Positions 41,898 to 56,000 of a stretch of DNA of 64,000 bases are shown here, piece after piece. The DNA is from Ziziphus jujuba (lineage: Eukaryota > Streptophyta > Magnoliopsida > Rosales > Rhamnaceae), in assembly GCF_031755915.1 (NCBI RefSeq), contig NC_083387.1, positions 5,608,501-5,672,500 of the forward strand. Reading direction: 5' to 3'. Below the pieces are notes generated by a model that saw nothing but the letters and a program-made list of their open reading frames with translations, had not been told where the DNA came from and did not search any database. How positions within the stretch are numbered: the first letter of the stretch is position 1; the number at the start of each line of letters is the position of its first letter. A program made the translations under genes and the position numbers.

Positions 41898-44137
41898 CAT
41901 TTTAAACAAATAAGAGAGAAAATAAAATATTTTGGGAAGTATATATATATATATATTTATAGAGATTGACCTTTTGATATTGATTTTATTTATTGGGATT
42001 AACTTTTCTCTCTACCGTACGTCTAGACTTTAAAGTCCACCTTACAGTACCAGAGTGGTGGCCAACACAGAAACGTAATCAAATTCTGTCATACACCGAC
42101 CACACCGAAATAAATTTTACAATCAAGGCAGTGAGAAAGTAGGAAAGAAATTTCTTAGCTTAGTCGGCTCAACGGCACAACTGCTTCTCAAATATAACTA
42201 AATTAATTGATTACTTTTACTTTCACCCAAAAAAAAAAAAAAAAACAAATGAAGAATAGCTTTCATAACTGGAAAAAGTGAAAATTAAAAAAAAAAAAAG
42301 GAGAAGAACAATTACTCACTTTACAACTGAAACCTCAAAGCTTAAACCACAGATTTTAAGTCACATTAAATTCTTATCAAATGGATTACAAGTTTTGTTT
42401 GTTTATTTTGTTTATTTTCTGTGACGTAGTACATACATTACAGCCTACTTAAAACGACAACTGAGGATGATGACTCAACATCAATTGTCTGTTGTGCAAT
42501 GGGGTGGTTTTTTTTGGATCATGACTAGGGAAAAAAGGAAAACCAGAAATTTCTAATTATTTAATATTTAATTTTTGTTTGCGTGCTTTATTTTTTATCT
42601 TTATTTTTGGTGTCAACTTTTATGTTTGTTTTGTAGTTGCATTATTTACAGTTTCAGATTTCAGGGTACGTTTCTATAGCTAGCAGCTGTACCCAAAATT
42701 TGAAGGCGGAGTGTTTCTTTTTGTTTTTTTTGGATGAACATTGAATTATTTTTCCTAAAATAGCGTTTTCTTTCACTGGAAAAATATGTGGCACGTGAGG
42801 TCATTTTGGTTGTACATTTTTGTTTCTAGGATTAAATGCAAAATACAAAAAATCCAACATGCATTTACGAAGGAGGAAGAAAAAAACAATCTTGGCAAAA
42901 GAAAAAGAAGTACAAGAAAAAATGCAAATTAACAAAAAAAGAAAAGAGAAAAATGCCAATTTTGAAAGTGATTGATGCTTCGAAATTGGGTGCAACTCTG
43001 GAATATTAGAAAGATGTGCATGCAGATTTAAACACGTCACACAAATGCCTTTCTCTAAATGAAAAGGGTACAATTTTGTTGACAAAATTGATATCACATG
43101 GAAGAATCCTGTAAAATAATCTGCTTTAACATTATTATTACATTTTACTTATTAAAATTAAGATTATATTTACTTTTATTGTTTTTAATATGAGATTATA
43201 TTTATTACTTGTATTGTCGTTTCGTGAACTGACAGATGTTTGACAAATTATTTAACTTGTTCCGGTGGCAAAGCAATCGTATGTATTGTTCCAAAATAAA
43301 CCCATTTTAGCTCAAACTTGTTAGGGATTGTTTTTAATTAAATCACAATGCTTAGAGTTTGATATCCTGTTTGAATGTATGAAGGGTTTTTTTTTTTTTT
43401 TTTTTGGGTAGAATAATTCTTGGAATAAAATAATTGTGGAGCCATTCCATAATCCATCAATCAATGCATGCATTAATTCTCCTAAGTATCAGATTCTTTG
43501 CCATATTCTTGTGGCGAGGCATTCGAAGATGGATATGATTTTTTGTTCTGACTCCCTGGTTAGGTTTAATGAATTAGTCTTCTTCTTTCCAATGCATATA
43601 TAATATTCTTATTTAAAGCAGGCTTTAGATCTTGCATACAGAGAGGCAATGTTGCTGGAGTATTCTCGTGTAAGATATATATTTTTTTAATCACATTTTT
43701 AAATGCATTGAGATTGAATTATGATTTAGCACACATCCGATTATCATTAGTGGTGGATTTGAGAGATTAATATACTTTCCTTTATGCATTTTATAGAAAA
43801 CCTTTAATAATGTGCTTTCAAATTCTTTTCGAAACTTCACATATATTTGAATTCTTCTTCTAATAATCTTCAGATAAAAAACATATAGAATCTGAATAAT
43901 TCGATATATAATTTTTTTCCCTGTTTTTATATATAAAAAAAATAATAATAATAATTATCATTATTCGAACAAAATTAGAGTATATTGTAGGTGAGGCTAA
44001 AGGAACAATTCTTAAAGGTGACTCATGATTTTCACCGCCATGTCATGTCTAGCGGCGTAATCTTCGACTAATATATATATAAATATATTCCTGTTTGAAT
44101 TTATTTGTGGATGACAAAATTTCCTAATCTTTTTCTT

Positions 44138-44181
44138 CACTTTTAATATTCGTTTAAAGAAAAAAAAAAACACTTTTAATA
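44138..44181 (+). mobile_element. micro-insertion: poly(A) with 11-bp target duplication
   Basis: CACTTTTAATA at 44138-44148 and 44171-44181 directly flanks TTCGTTTAAAG plus A11 (22 bp). A simple AAT repeat follows, which makes the right border slightly uncertain. Confidence 0.5.
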
Positions 44182-45308
44182 ATAATAATAATAATAAAAT
44201 ATATAAAAATGATCAATTTCCAAGATGTTTTAGTTGAAGAAAAGTTCCAGTTCGTTCCAAACAAACTTATTCCCAAAGAGTCAATTCAAGCAACCTTGCG
44301 AAAAATTCCACACTCATAGGCTACTTTATCTGACTATACATACACTTACCTACAAAAATTATGAATTTGTTGGGCACTATGGGACAATTTTAATAGGGAA
44401 TCTAGCAGTCTAATTTTTATAATAGACCGTCTATTACCAAATAGATATGCCTGATAAAGTTGAAAGGATAATTTCTATACTCAAATTCCGAAAGAAAAAG
44501 ATTAAGATAATTGTAACCGTACACAGAGCAGCTCCTTGGGAATTCTTCCCTAACCAATTCCTTTATACCCAAAAAAATTGAATATTCTTTTTTATGAAGA
44601 ATCCGAATTTGTCATCCTTCCCCTCCTAAAAAAATTCGAAAGAAATTAAACAAGTGTTTATATTCCATGGAAGTGGGGGATGAGGACCTTCTAAAAGGGA
44701 CATAAAATTTGTGAATGCAGATGGGGACTTCGATCTCTTAAAAGTTGCCTCTTTAGGAGATACAAAAATGGTCCCCTAAGCCTTTTTACAATATGTCCCT
44801 CTTGGACGATATTTTTTTTTCTGAAAATCTCTCTCTCCGACAGTTTAAACAAAAAACCAAAATTTTCTCTTTTATTGTCACTTGATCACCTGGGCCACTT
44901 TATATGTATATATATTTTTTGTTTCATTTTCTTGGTCTAATTTGACGGGCATTTTGGAATTTATAGAATAAATTTGGTCAATTTTTGTCATCAACATGGG
45001 CTTATTTGCCAGCCCATCTTGCAGAGAAGCTCAACTGTTTTACCACCAAAATCAAAATGTTCATCTGAGTGAAAATTTTGGAATTTTTTTTTTATTGTTT
45101 ATATTTTTATTGTGTCCCTTTTTAATAAAGGATATGCTATTAAGAAACCGTATGATTAATATTTTTTTTTTGGTTGCTTTTAGGACCATTTTGGGAGTTA
45201 GAATCTTATCTAAATTTGATTGAGATTAAAAATCTTGTGTCAACTAGAAAGATACTGAAAAAGTTTTGGATATTATTTAGTAGCATTTTCAGACCCCCAA
45301 ACCACCAT

Positions 45309-45366
45309 AATTGGATCAAATATGTACCTTTTTTTTTTTTTTGGGTAATTGGATCAAACATGTACC
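45309..45366 (-). mobile_element. micro-insertion: poly(A) with 20-bp target duplication
   Basis: AATTGGATCAAATATGTACC (45309-45328) returns at 45347-45366 with one T/C change. Between them only 18 bp: ACCC plus A14 on the minus strand. Confidence 0.6.
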
Positions 45367-47085
45367 TGATAATATTACTTGAGAATAAGTATATGATGAA
45401 ATAGTGTAAAAGTACGTCCCATATGCATATCTATATGATGACATTTACTCAAAAGGCAAAATTAGTTAATAATAATAATACAAAAGTTAACAGTATATTT
45501 TGTAATATATGTAAGACTTGAAATAAATGCCATCCACATGGCATTGATTAAAATGTGTCATTTTCTTGTTTTTTTTTTTAAATATACCTACTGGTCAGAT
45601 AGAGTGTACTCAGGCAAGCAGACAATTATTTACCAAAAAAATACAACCAGATAATTAGACTCTATAATAAATTTATATTAATTAAGATAAAACAACAATC
45701 AATCATTACTTAAATAATTTTTAAGAACATCATTAGACAAAAAATGACTAACGTCTGAATATATAATATATGAATTATGATGTATTCAGAAATAAGAACC
45801 ACCTTTAATTATTTTCTGGAGGTGGGTTGGGTTGTGAGTTGTAAAGGTAAATGACTGTCCGGGCTGGGCTTAGCCCAAGTTTAAATTTTTAATGTTAGAT
45901 TGACCAGAGACCCGACCCGAGACAGCAAATAGGGAGCACCCGCTCACTGTGATTTATAGCCGCCACTTTATGATCCTTTGATTAGAAATTATTATGACAG
46001 AAAATATTCACATCTAAAAATAATATAGTTATCAAATCAATTTTTTTTGTACATGATTTCTATTTCATTTTCAGTTGCAAATAGAGAGAATTCCAAATGA
46101 CAAAATTATTGAATAAAATTTCTCAAATAGTATATATATTAATAATAATGGTTGGTTTCAGCAAAATAATAATAATAATGGTTGGTTTTGTTTTTACGTA
46201 TATACTACATAACAGGGCGGAGATAATTTCTTGCAGAATATCCCATGCTGCATTCACATATCTCTCTTCTGTCAACGGAGCTACTATTGCAAAAAACGTA
46301 ATACATATTTGCTTGATAGGACCTGCAAAGTGGCAAATGAAACTTCTACTTAATCTATGAAATGGGGTGGTCAAAACTTGGTAATGATTTTTTAAACCAG
46401 AAAAGATTAAATGAATGTCGCTAACTTTGTATGTCCAAGGGTCGTATTTCATGTAAAAATGTGAGCTTATTCAACCAAAATATTACTTATATCGTTCAAA
46501 AACTTTTAAGGTCATTATTGACTGGTATTTGGATTCAAACTATGGGTTAAATGCCCAAATTTTAATAGGAACTGCTGATTTCGACAGGAAATCATCATAC
46601 TTATCTTTGAGAAGAAGTAACTTGAACATTATCTTTATATTGGTTTTGCAAGTCCTCATTCTGTATGTTACATTACACATTAACCTTTTTATTTGATGGT
46701 GAGAGTTTCCATTTGATATAATGAATAGGGAGTCCAAGTCACCTCAAAATCTAATTTGTCAACATTTCATTTTATTTTATATATTTCTTTTCCTTTAGTG
46801 AATTTAAACTTTGTGGGTAGACATCAGATGTAAAAAAGTCATATATCGACAAATTGGTATGCAACTATATATTTGATCATATAATTGTAATTGTGTATAT
46901 AAAACATCATAATTATACACATTCCAATATCATTCTCAAACTTCTTTACATTAATATAAGATAGATACTAAAAGATAAATCACAGATCATGATACAAGAG
47001 ATATGCCTTGAAACACAGAGAACATAAAGTTAATTTGCAGGAAAATTATAGCCTTCCTACTTAGCTTCAAGAAGGGGTAAATTTC

Positions 47086-50000
47086 CTATCTCTTCTGGAA
47101 ATTCAGAATCTTAATGGCCAAGGCAAATACAAATGCAAAAAGGAGAGTGAACCCAACAGCCACAGCAGCAACAACTCCCAAGAATTCATGATAAAAGCCG
47201 AAGTAGTCCCTCAAAAATTCTTCCACTGTTTGTCCTGTCTCCATCACCTCCTTGACATCACCATACTGTGATGCAACCAAACCATACAAGCTCCAAGCCA
47301 TGGGAGATCCCCAGTAATACCATCTCCACCATACAGGTATTCTCTGTTTGGCAGATGAGAAGATCACAGAAAAACAAACAAACAAACAATAAATACGTAA
47401 GACAAATGCTTCCATTAAACATTTTTTTACAAAGTATAAGACTTACAGTTCTTGGGACTACGAATCCCGAAAAGAGGTTCCATACTGCATAAAATGCAGA
47501 GGCATATATAGCAGAAATGTGCAGGCTTGGTGTCAAGGCCACAGACATCATCCCATAGTAAGTGTAGTACATAAATGTGAAGAACATGAAGAATATATAC
47601 CAGAGGTATTTGGCTAAACTCCATTGAAATCCAAGCATAACATAAACAATAGTACCATATACCAAACCTTGAGCAAAGACGTAAGGGACCTCAATCATGA
47701 CCTGCATAAACAAGTGAAATGCCCACTACATCAGATAAATGTTTGGAATTTCTTTTCATAATGAAATTTTCCAAGAGTATGGAATTTAGTCACTCACCTG
47801 TGCAAAGGCATATGGGAAGGCTGAATACATTCCAGCCGCTCGTTCTCTATAAAAGACTGTTCGCTCCACAGAAACCACTGACTGCACTAGAGATGAATTC
47901 TTCACACCAAGAAAGAGAACTGCACAATACATGGAGCCCATTGCATTGAAAAGATCTTGTTTGGTTGTCCTGAGGATTCAAAAATGCCCACAAATTTTAT
48001 ATCTGGAAGCAAAAATACTTGCAAAATCTTCAACTTCTGTGTTTATTATTTGGTTCTATTTAAACTAACCTTTTGGAACCAAGATCCAGGAATATCGTCC
48101 CAAACACTATAGCCATCAAAGTTGTGAAAAGGAATCGTATGGCAGTGTATTGTGGATTACGCCAATAAGACCAATGTTGTTTCCACAAGCAAGCCAGGCA
48201 CTGGGTTAAAAGTGACTGTGAGTATTCAGTAGGGAAATAGAGGTCCTTTGAACCAGGAGCAGGACTGCTTAACTCCACAATAAGTGCTTTGTTTCTCCTA
48301 AATCATATGAGATAAGACGTTAGCAATTAATAGATGTTGCATAAACAGGACAAGCTTTTAGCAACAATTTTACCTTTGTGTTGAGATATTAAACCCAGAG
48401 CCCTTTTTTTTTTTTTTTCCTCACTCTCTCTCTCTCTGTATAAGTATAAAAAGTACTAGTATGTGAACAGACTTACATGTAAAGTTCTGAATTTCTGTAC
48501 ACATCAGCAAAATCAATTCCCAGATCTTTTTCTTTCCCTGGAGTTGTTACTTCCAACATCCAAGTTGCTGGATTATAACCATCTTTAATTTTAGGAACTC
48601 CTTGAATTCCCTTGATAAGAAAAAGAAATGTAAGTATTAGTAATCTTCTTAAATATTTTATAATTCATTTTAACCACATTTAGTTGCTGGTTTGCTGCAT
48701 CATACCTCAAAGTACTTGATTAAATGGCAAGAGTGCTGACCCAATGGACCCACATATATGGCTTTTCCTCCTCGCTTCATTAGGAATACCTGCAGTGTCA
48801 TGCAAAATTATATAATATATGAAGGAAAACGAACTTCTTCAAATCTTTTGGACAATTAGTGTTTTGTACCTCATCGAAAGCTTCAAATATGTCGATGCTT
48901 GGCTGATGGATGGTGCATACAACTGTTCTCCCAGTGTCCACAGTGTTCCTCACTGTTCTCATAACAATGGCAGCTGCTCTTGCATCCAGGCCTGAAGTTG
49001 GTTCATCCATGAATATTATGGAAGGGTTAGCCACTAGCTCAACTGCAATTGTTAGCCTCTTGCGCTGCTCAGTTGAAAGACCAGTTACACCAGGTAACCC
49101 CACCATTGCTTGTTTTAAGGTGTTCAGCTCTACAAGTTCCATCACTTCCTCAATGAACATCTATAAACAGAAACAAGTTTCAAAAAAATTAGCATTACTT
49201 AAAGCTGGTAAAGGTTCAAGGCTACTTGTACAAAACAAAAATAATTTCAATATAAATTGTTGACTTGTAGCTTAAGGTAGCATTGAAAGTATTCTAAGCT
49301 TTTGCTTTCTTTTTTGCACATATAATAAGTTTAATATATAAACTATTTGATTTGGAAAACACAGCTATATAAAAGTCAACAGTATATGTTAACTTTCTGA
49401 GACTTTGTCTTTGTCATCCATGACAAGGGAAAGCACCGTTTGTGACTAAATTTTCAAGAGCGGTATTTCAACAAACAAAGTTCTCTCTCTCCTGTTGAAG
49501 TTAAAGTTGAAGCATAATATGTTGCTCAACAAAATATCTCAGGTCTGAATTAATCGGTTATGAATAATGAAAAGTAAAAGCCTAAAAAGGATTTAGATTC
49601 GAAATACCAACCTTCCTAGTTTCAGAATTGACTTCTGGTGACAAACGCAGCCATGTTGAGTAGAGCAAGGACTCATAGACAGTAACATGAGGAGAGTGGA
49701 TGTCATTTTGTTCGCAGTACCCAGATATACGAGCAAATGTGTGTTGGATCTTTGGGAAACCAGAAATTTTGATACTTCCCTCGATATATCCTCCGGTTTT
49801 CCTACCGGCAAGAACATCCATAAGAGTTGTTTTACCGGCACCACTTACACCCATCAAAGCTGTGAGAACACCTGGCCTGAAAGCACCACTCAAATCCTTG
49901 AGAATCACTAGTTTATCCTTAAGGATACCCTGGTTTTTCATTTCCTGAAAGTGGAATTCAGACAATTAGAACTTATATTTTTGCACTAGTCAAATCTGAA

Positions 50001-53000
50001 AGTTGAACAACAAGCTTTATCACTTTTATGCTACCTGTGGCATGTCAACAGAGTAGCTGATATCCTCAAAAGTGATAGAATGCGGTTCAAATGGAAGAAC
50101 CATTCCAGTTTTCTTGTTATTATTGATATCAGCAACGGCTTCAGTTCTAATAGATGAGAACGTGGAGGGACTACTTCCAATCTTAATTTCTTGACCTCCA
50201 CTTTCTACATGTCAATTAGAATTCAATTACCATCTTAACAAAATCTCACAAATGATGAATAGTCTGGCAGAGCCTATACAAATATATCACCTTCATTGGC
50301 TTGTTGACTAAAACTACCATCTCTGCTCTTTGACCTAATGGCTTCTCTTGTCTTGCTGACATTCTGATTGCTTTGAGAAACTTCTGATTTAACAGCATGC
50401 TGCTTCACACGAGCTGCAAAACAATATATAGATTTCAATATTCAATGTGTACGCTCCAACTTTTAAATCTTAATATTGATTATGTAAAGATACCCACGGT
50501 TGAGATAAGTAAGGGCCAGACTGATACAGAAGTTGATCAGTAGAACATATATCACCAATCCCCCTATGCCTATCCAATACCAATATGCTTGAGTGAAAAA
50601 TCCATGGGACCTTAAAACCTCAATTCCCAGAGGTTCCACTGAGTTTGGAAGAATCTTTAATAGAAAAATAAATGGTCGTTAGGAGAAAAAACAGAAATGG
50701 ATGACTAATAAACAATTGGGTTAGAAATTACCTTATTCCAACTTTTACCAAGAAACTCATTAACTACCATTGCATTTTGCCCGTACATCAAAGGTGATAG
50801 CCAGTAACCCCAAATCCACCATTTCTTTATATGATCTGTGGCATCAAGTAAAGTGGAAAGAAAAATTACACTGCAAGTTGGAAGACATATTTTCTTTTGT
50901 TTTTTTGTTTTAAACATGTAACTTCAGAGATACATACCTCTTGACAGAATATAACCACCCAAAGAAGAAAGTGTAATTAGAGTAAAAGAGTAAATGGTAG
51001 AAGAAACAATCATGTTCCTGCCAACTGCCCCTATTAATCGGCTCAATGAAGAAGCCATCTGACTAACAAGTAAGAGCAGAAAAAATTGCCTAAACAACCT
51101 GCATGCAATACGTAAACGAGCAAACGTTATTCAGATGGACCAAACCGGCAAAAATAAAAATAAAAAAAAGGAAAAACTTTATGAAATCTGACATATAATT
51201 GAGACTTTCAACTTTTACCTTCCTACATCGGGATCAAATCCAATGACATAGTATGTAATGAACACCCAAACACCCACTTCTGTAATTGTGATAGGGATCT
51301 TCAGGATCCATAAAGGAAGTGCATATGCCCATGAAGGAAAGAAGTGGAGGTCTCTTTGTTTGTAAAAAACAGGAAGCTTGTAAACAATCATGGAAAGGTC
51401 AGATACTCCATTGAAGGTAACAGTGATAAGGCCGTAGAACAAAGCTCCCATATAAATTCCTCCATCAGTTACGGAATCGCGGTGCATCTCAGTTCGTAAG
51501 AACACGGACATTGTTAGCAGCCCCATTGTTGCAAGCTAAAAGGAGAAAAGAAAAAAATACTATGGATATTGAAAATCTTGCAAACAAAAAATTTAAAGAA
51601 TAAAAAAAGTACTTAAAAAAGCAAAATTAAAAAACCAACCCGAAGGAACATGTAAAAGTAGACAATTGAATTTCTTTTCATAAGCAAGAGTTCTCTCGAG
51701 AAGCAAGATTTCAGAAGTTCCTTCTTTGTAACACCATATTTTTTAGTTGTCAAAGCATCTGGATGGCTCTTGGATTTGTCAAATGGAGTGGCAAGCTCAT
51801 CACCAAGCATCTGTCCCACATGGAATGATTTGAATGCATCGGAAAATTCCTCGACCGTGATAAAGCTGTAAGGCTCATCTTTCCTTGCCCAATACTGCTC
51901 CTGGTCTTTCCTTGATGTCACCTATGAAAATTGGTTAGAAATTCAGGTCATGCTCGTTTGGTTTTAACTGGATAAATAAGGAAAGAATAAGCCATATAAA
52001 TGTTTATGTGCAAGCCTACTTCTTGCAGGAAGTCTGCCACGCCTTTCCTCTCGGGACACTTAAATCCCATGGATTCAAAGAATCCAAGAACTTGTTCCCG
52101 GGGACCTTGATACACAATTTGGCCATCCGAGAGAAGAACAAGGTCGTCGAAAAGATCGTAAGTCTCAGGAGCTGGCTGCAAGAGCGAGATGAAAGCAGTC
52201 TCTTTGAGAATGTGAACAGTTTGTTTGATGGAGTTCACAATTTGAAAAGTTGTTGAACTGTCCAACCCAGTAGATATTTCATCCATGAACCATGCCTTAG
52301 CAGGTCCAACAAGCATCTCCCCTATAATACATTAATCAAAAAAGAATTCATAGTTAATTTGCAGAAATTACAAGTTTTAAAGTTCAAATGTAACAGCATT
52401 TTTAGTTAGCTTCATCTTCGAATGTTAAAGACTTTACAAAAATAGTAACACCCCAGTTTCTCTTGCTCTGTTTACTATAGCATGCTGTAGGCCAACGTAC
52501 CGGTCGTAAGACGCTTCTTTTGTCCTCCAGAGATACCCCTTATCAGTTGATCTCCTACCAATATATCTGCACATTCATCCATTCCCAAAACCTGAAAAAA
52601 TAAATATACAAAATCAGAGTAAATGAACTGGGTCACTTCTAAGTTTGTTATTTTATTTTCATATTTGAAGCAGTTTATGATATACCTTCAAAACATAATC
52701 TGTGGCAATGCTTTCTTCGTTGCCTTTTGCTGCTATTGCCTGTATTAATTTAATTTATTGATCATTTAGAGGAAAAAAGGAAAAGAATTTTAGTTTTAAC
52801 CATCTATAAATTTCTTAAAGTAACAACAGGTTGATTTGTTTTTTTAGTAGGGCTTGCTTTTTCACCTTCATGTAGATGTCAACGTCTGGGTCAGGCTTTA
52901 TATTTGCTTCCTTCTCTCTTCTAGTCAACTCTGCTAGCATATCTACAAAAACCAAATACTAATTCATGCTTTTTATTCTATAAATCCTTAATATATGCTT

Positions 53001-56000
53001 TTTAACTTGATAAATCTTCAATATTGAGGCCCTGTTTGGAACCTGGATTTGAGGGAGGACGATGAAATATAAATGGAAAACCATTGTTAATTTTTCCCTT
53101 TTTTTTACTTATTTGATTTCTCTCTATCTCCCAATTTTATCATTGATGTCCCTTTAGTTAAAGATACTTTTCAGTCTCGTATTGAGATTTATATATATAT
53201 ATATATATATATGTATTATATATTTCTGGTTTTTCACATTTGACATTTTTCCTTAACCAATTACCATAACGTGATCCAACCCCTTGGCATCTTGCAGAGA
53301 AGGCCAATGTTTCTCTGACAGTCATTTCTCCAATATGGAGATCATACTGATCCACATAGGCTGCAGCTCTCTGAGGCACAAACTCACGCATGTCGTGCCC
53401 ATTGTACGTTACCCTTCCAGAAAACTAAAAGCACAAACACAAATAGTTTCATTTTCTCAAATCAGTGACAAATTTCATTATATCTATATATATATATATA
53501 TATATACATATACACATATATATAAGCAAATAAAGATAATTCATTTTGTTTGTTTATTTATTTATTTATTTTCTCTAGAACCTTAAGATTAGGGTCAAGC
53601 TTTCCAGCCAAAGCCAACAAGAGTGTGGTTTTCCCAGAACTTGGAGGACCCAGAAGCAATGTCATTCTTCCAGGCTTGATGATCCCACTAACATCTTTGA
53701 GAATTGAAAACTGCTTCTTTCTTGTGGGAAGTATATGAAGGAAGCTGAAGAAGCCCTTTTAAAACACCAACACAAACAATAATTTTGTTGAGAAAATAAT
53801 CACTCTTACTTATAATGAAAATTGGGTTAATTGACTATTAATACGTTAATTTAATATATTGATATAGATAATATAATGTATATAATTTTTGTCACTCGGT
53901 TACCTCTAATAAATTGACACAGAAGGTTAAGCATGTAGGAAGAGCTCTGCTTCCAAAATAAGCTTCGGCGTCAATGTTTAAATGCTCATATCTGACTTCT
54001 ATTGTAGGGAGACTAATTCCCATCCTGCAAAAAGAAAAAAAATACATACATTTCAAATTACTATTTTGCAGTTTGCACCGTGAAAACTTTAGAATATATC
54101 AGAAGGTCGAAAATGTAGACGCAACCTTTTCTTTCACTCTTTTAGCATAACTTGTCATGGAAAAGGAAAGGAAAATTTTATTTAGACCTCCCTTAATTTT
54201 GCTAAAATTTATTAATAAAAATTGATAAATGGGATATCAACTATGAATTTTCAAAAACATTAACAGTTAAAAATTAATTGCTAAAAACACTAACAAATCG
54301 ATCTAATATGTGATTAAGATAAAATTAAAGAAGTTTAAATAAATTTTTTTCTTAATATAAATATTTTCAGCTCTTAGAGCATCTCCAATAAGCATGCTAT
54401 TGTTAAAAAAGGGCACAAAGTCATGTATTTTGCTACTACTCTAAAAAAAAATGCAGTCGTTAAAAGTTTGTCAGAAAATCTCACTATCAATGGTGAAACT
54501 ATATATCTATTGAATTACATTTATTTTTTTAATTAATTAAAAAAATGTTTAAATATAGATACTATATTTTTACTTCTTATGCACAGTTTTTCTGATGTGG
54601 ATTATATAGTTTGGTTAAAATAAATTTTTTAATTTGATAATGTTATTTTTAACATTTGTCATTGAAATAATGATATTAAAATTTAATATTATATAAATAT
54701 TTACTATTGAAAAATTTATACCAATATCAGAATTTAAAAATGATAACGGAAAAATGACATTGGAGATGCTGTTATTCTGCTTCTAATAAATTTAACTTAC
54801 AAAAAACAATTATATATATATATATATATAAATATATATCCGCACCTTTATCAACACTGTACTCACTGACAAGATCTCATGACATGTAACTTGCAGTCCT
54901 GCACAAATCTAACAGGTTTTCTGTTTTTTGTACTTTTGTATTTTTTGTCTTTTGCATCAACTCCTTATACTGACACTTATTGCTAAATGCTCCTTATACC
55001 GACTCTGTGACACTTATTGCTAAATGCTCTTTATACCGACTATAAATACATGATATGTGGTTGGGAAAAATCATATTTGCATTATTGAAGTATTAGAGAT
55101 GGTGTTTAATTTACTGAACACTATGTAAAATCTCATTGGATGGCAAGATTCCTAGGTGTAGTCGGTGCATGATATGAGCTCGATAGAGAGGCGTGTTTGT
55201 ATGGTGGTCAATCAAATCTATGGGTTATCAATTTCCTCATAAAGGGATAGAAAGAAGCTGTGAAGTATTGGTGAGAGACGTGTAAACATCTAATTCCTAT
55301 GTATGGTGTTTTAGTTTGTCAATTGCTTCCCCTTTGTTTTGAGAATCTGGTTCGAGATTCGGCAAGATAAAAAATCTGGAGTACAATTTCTCTCTCTCTC
55401 CCTCTCTCTGTTTTCCATTTAATTATATATATTTTTTGCAGCACAAAAAGAAATGTTACCAGATTGATATGTGGCTTGTATGGATTATGTCATAAGCACT
55501 AATTTAAATTTTAGTTTTTTTATTTTATTTCATTATTAAATTTTATCACTTTTCATTTTTATATTAATATTGTAATTTTTGTTAACACAGCCGAGGAAAT
55601 CTTAGTTATCCCCTTAAACATCTTTATCTAATAAAAATTTGATATTTTTGTTCATTTAAAATATAAAAACTTATATAATTAAAATAATCACATAGTTTTT
55701 TTTTTTGAAACAAAAATATAATAAAATAATATATAGTTTAAATATATATCATAAATTAAAGCAATTTAATATTAATTTAACTTTATTAAAGATATATACG
55801 TAATTTCAGATACCAAAAAGTAAGTGACATATCTAAGCTACCACACATAGGAAAGAAAGTGACATGTCTCAAACAATATATATATATATATATATATGGA
55901 AAGCAAAAATAAATAACTTTTTTTTTTTTTTTTGCATGCTTATAAAAGCGGTTTTTGAGCTTGAATATAAAGATAATTTAAGCTAACCACAAAGTGACAT

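Larger units (their letters stand above)
37621..46980. other. gene-poor DNA between ABCC5 and the PDR gene
   Basis: About 9.4 kb with no recognisable gene, RNA gene or large transposon. It holds many (TA)n and poly(A/T) tracts, an 18-bp tandem repeat (GGTGTTAGGCATAT at 38807-38820 and 38825-38838) and a 30-bp one (CTTCCATTCAATTTCATAAG at 39402-39421 and 39432-39451). It also has four small poly(A) insertions with target duplications (40504-40552, 41841-41897, 44138-44181, 45309-45366). Segment 45873-45930 resembles 63891-63948. All listed open frames here lack codon or domain support. Confidence 0.55.
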
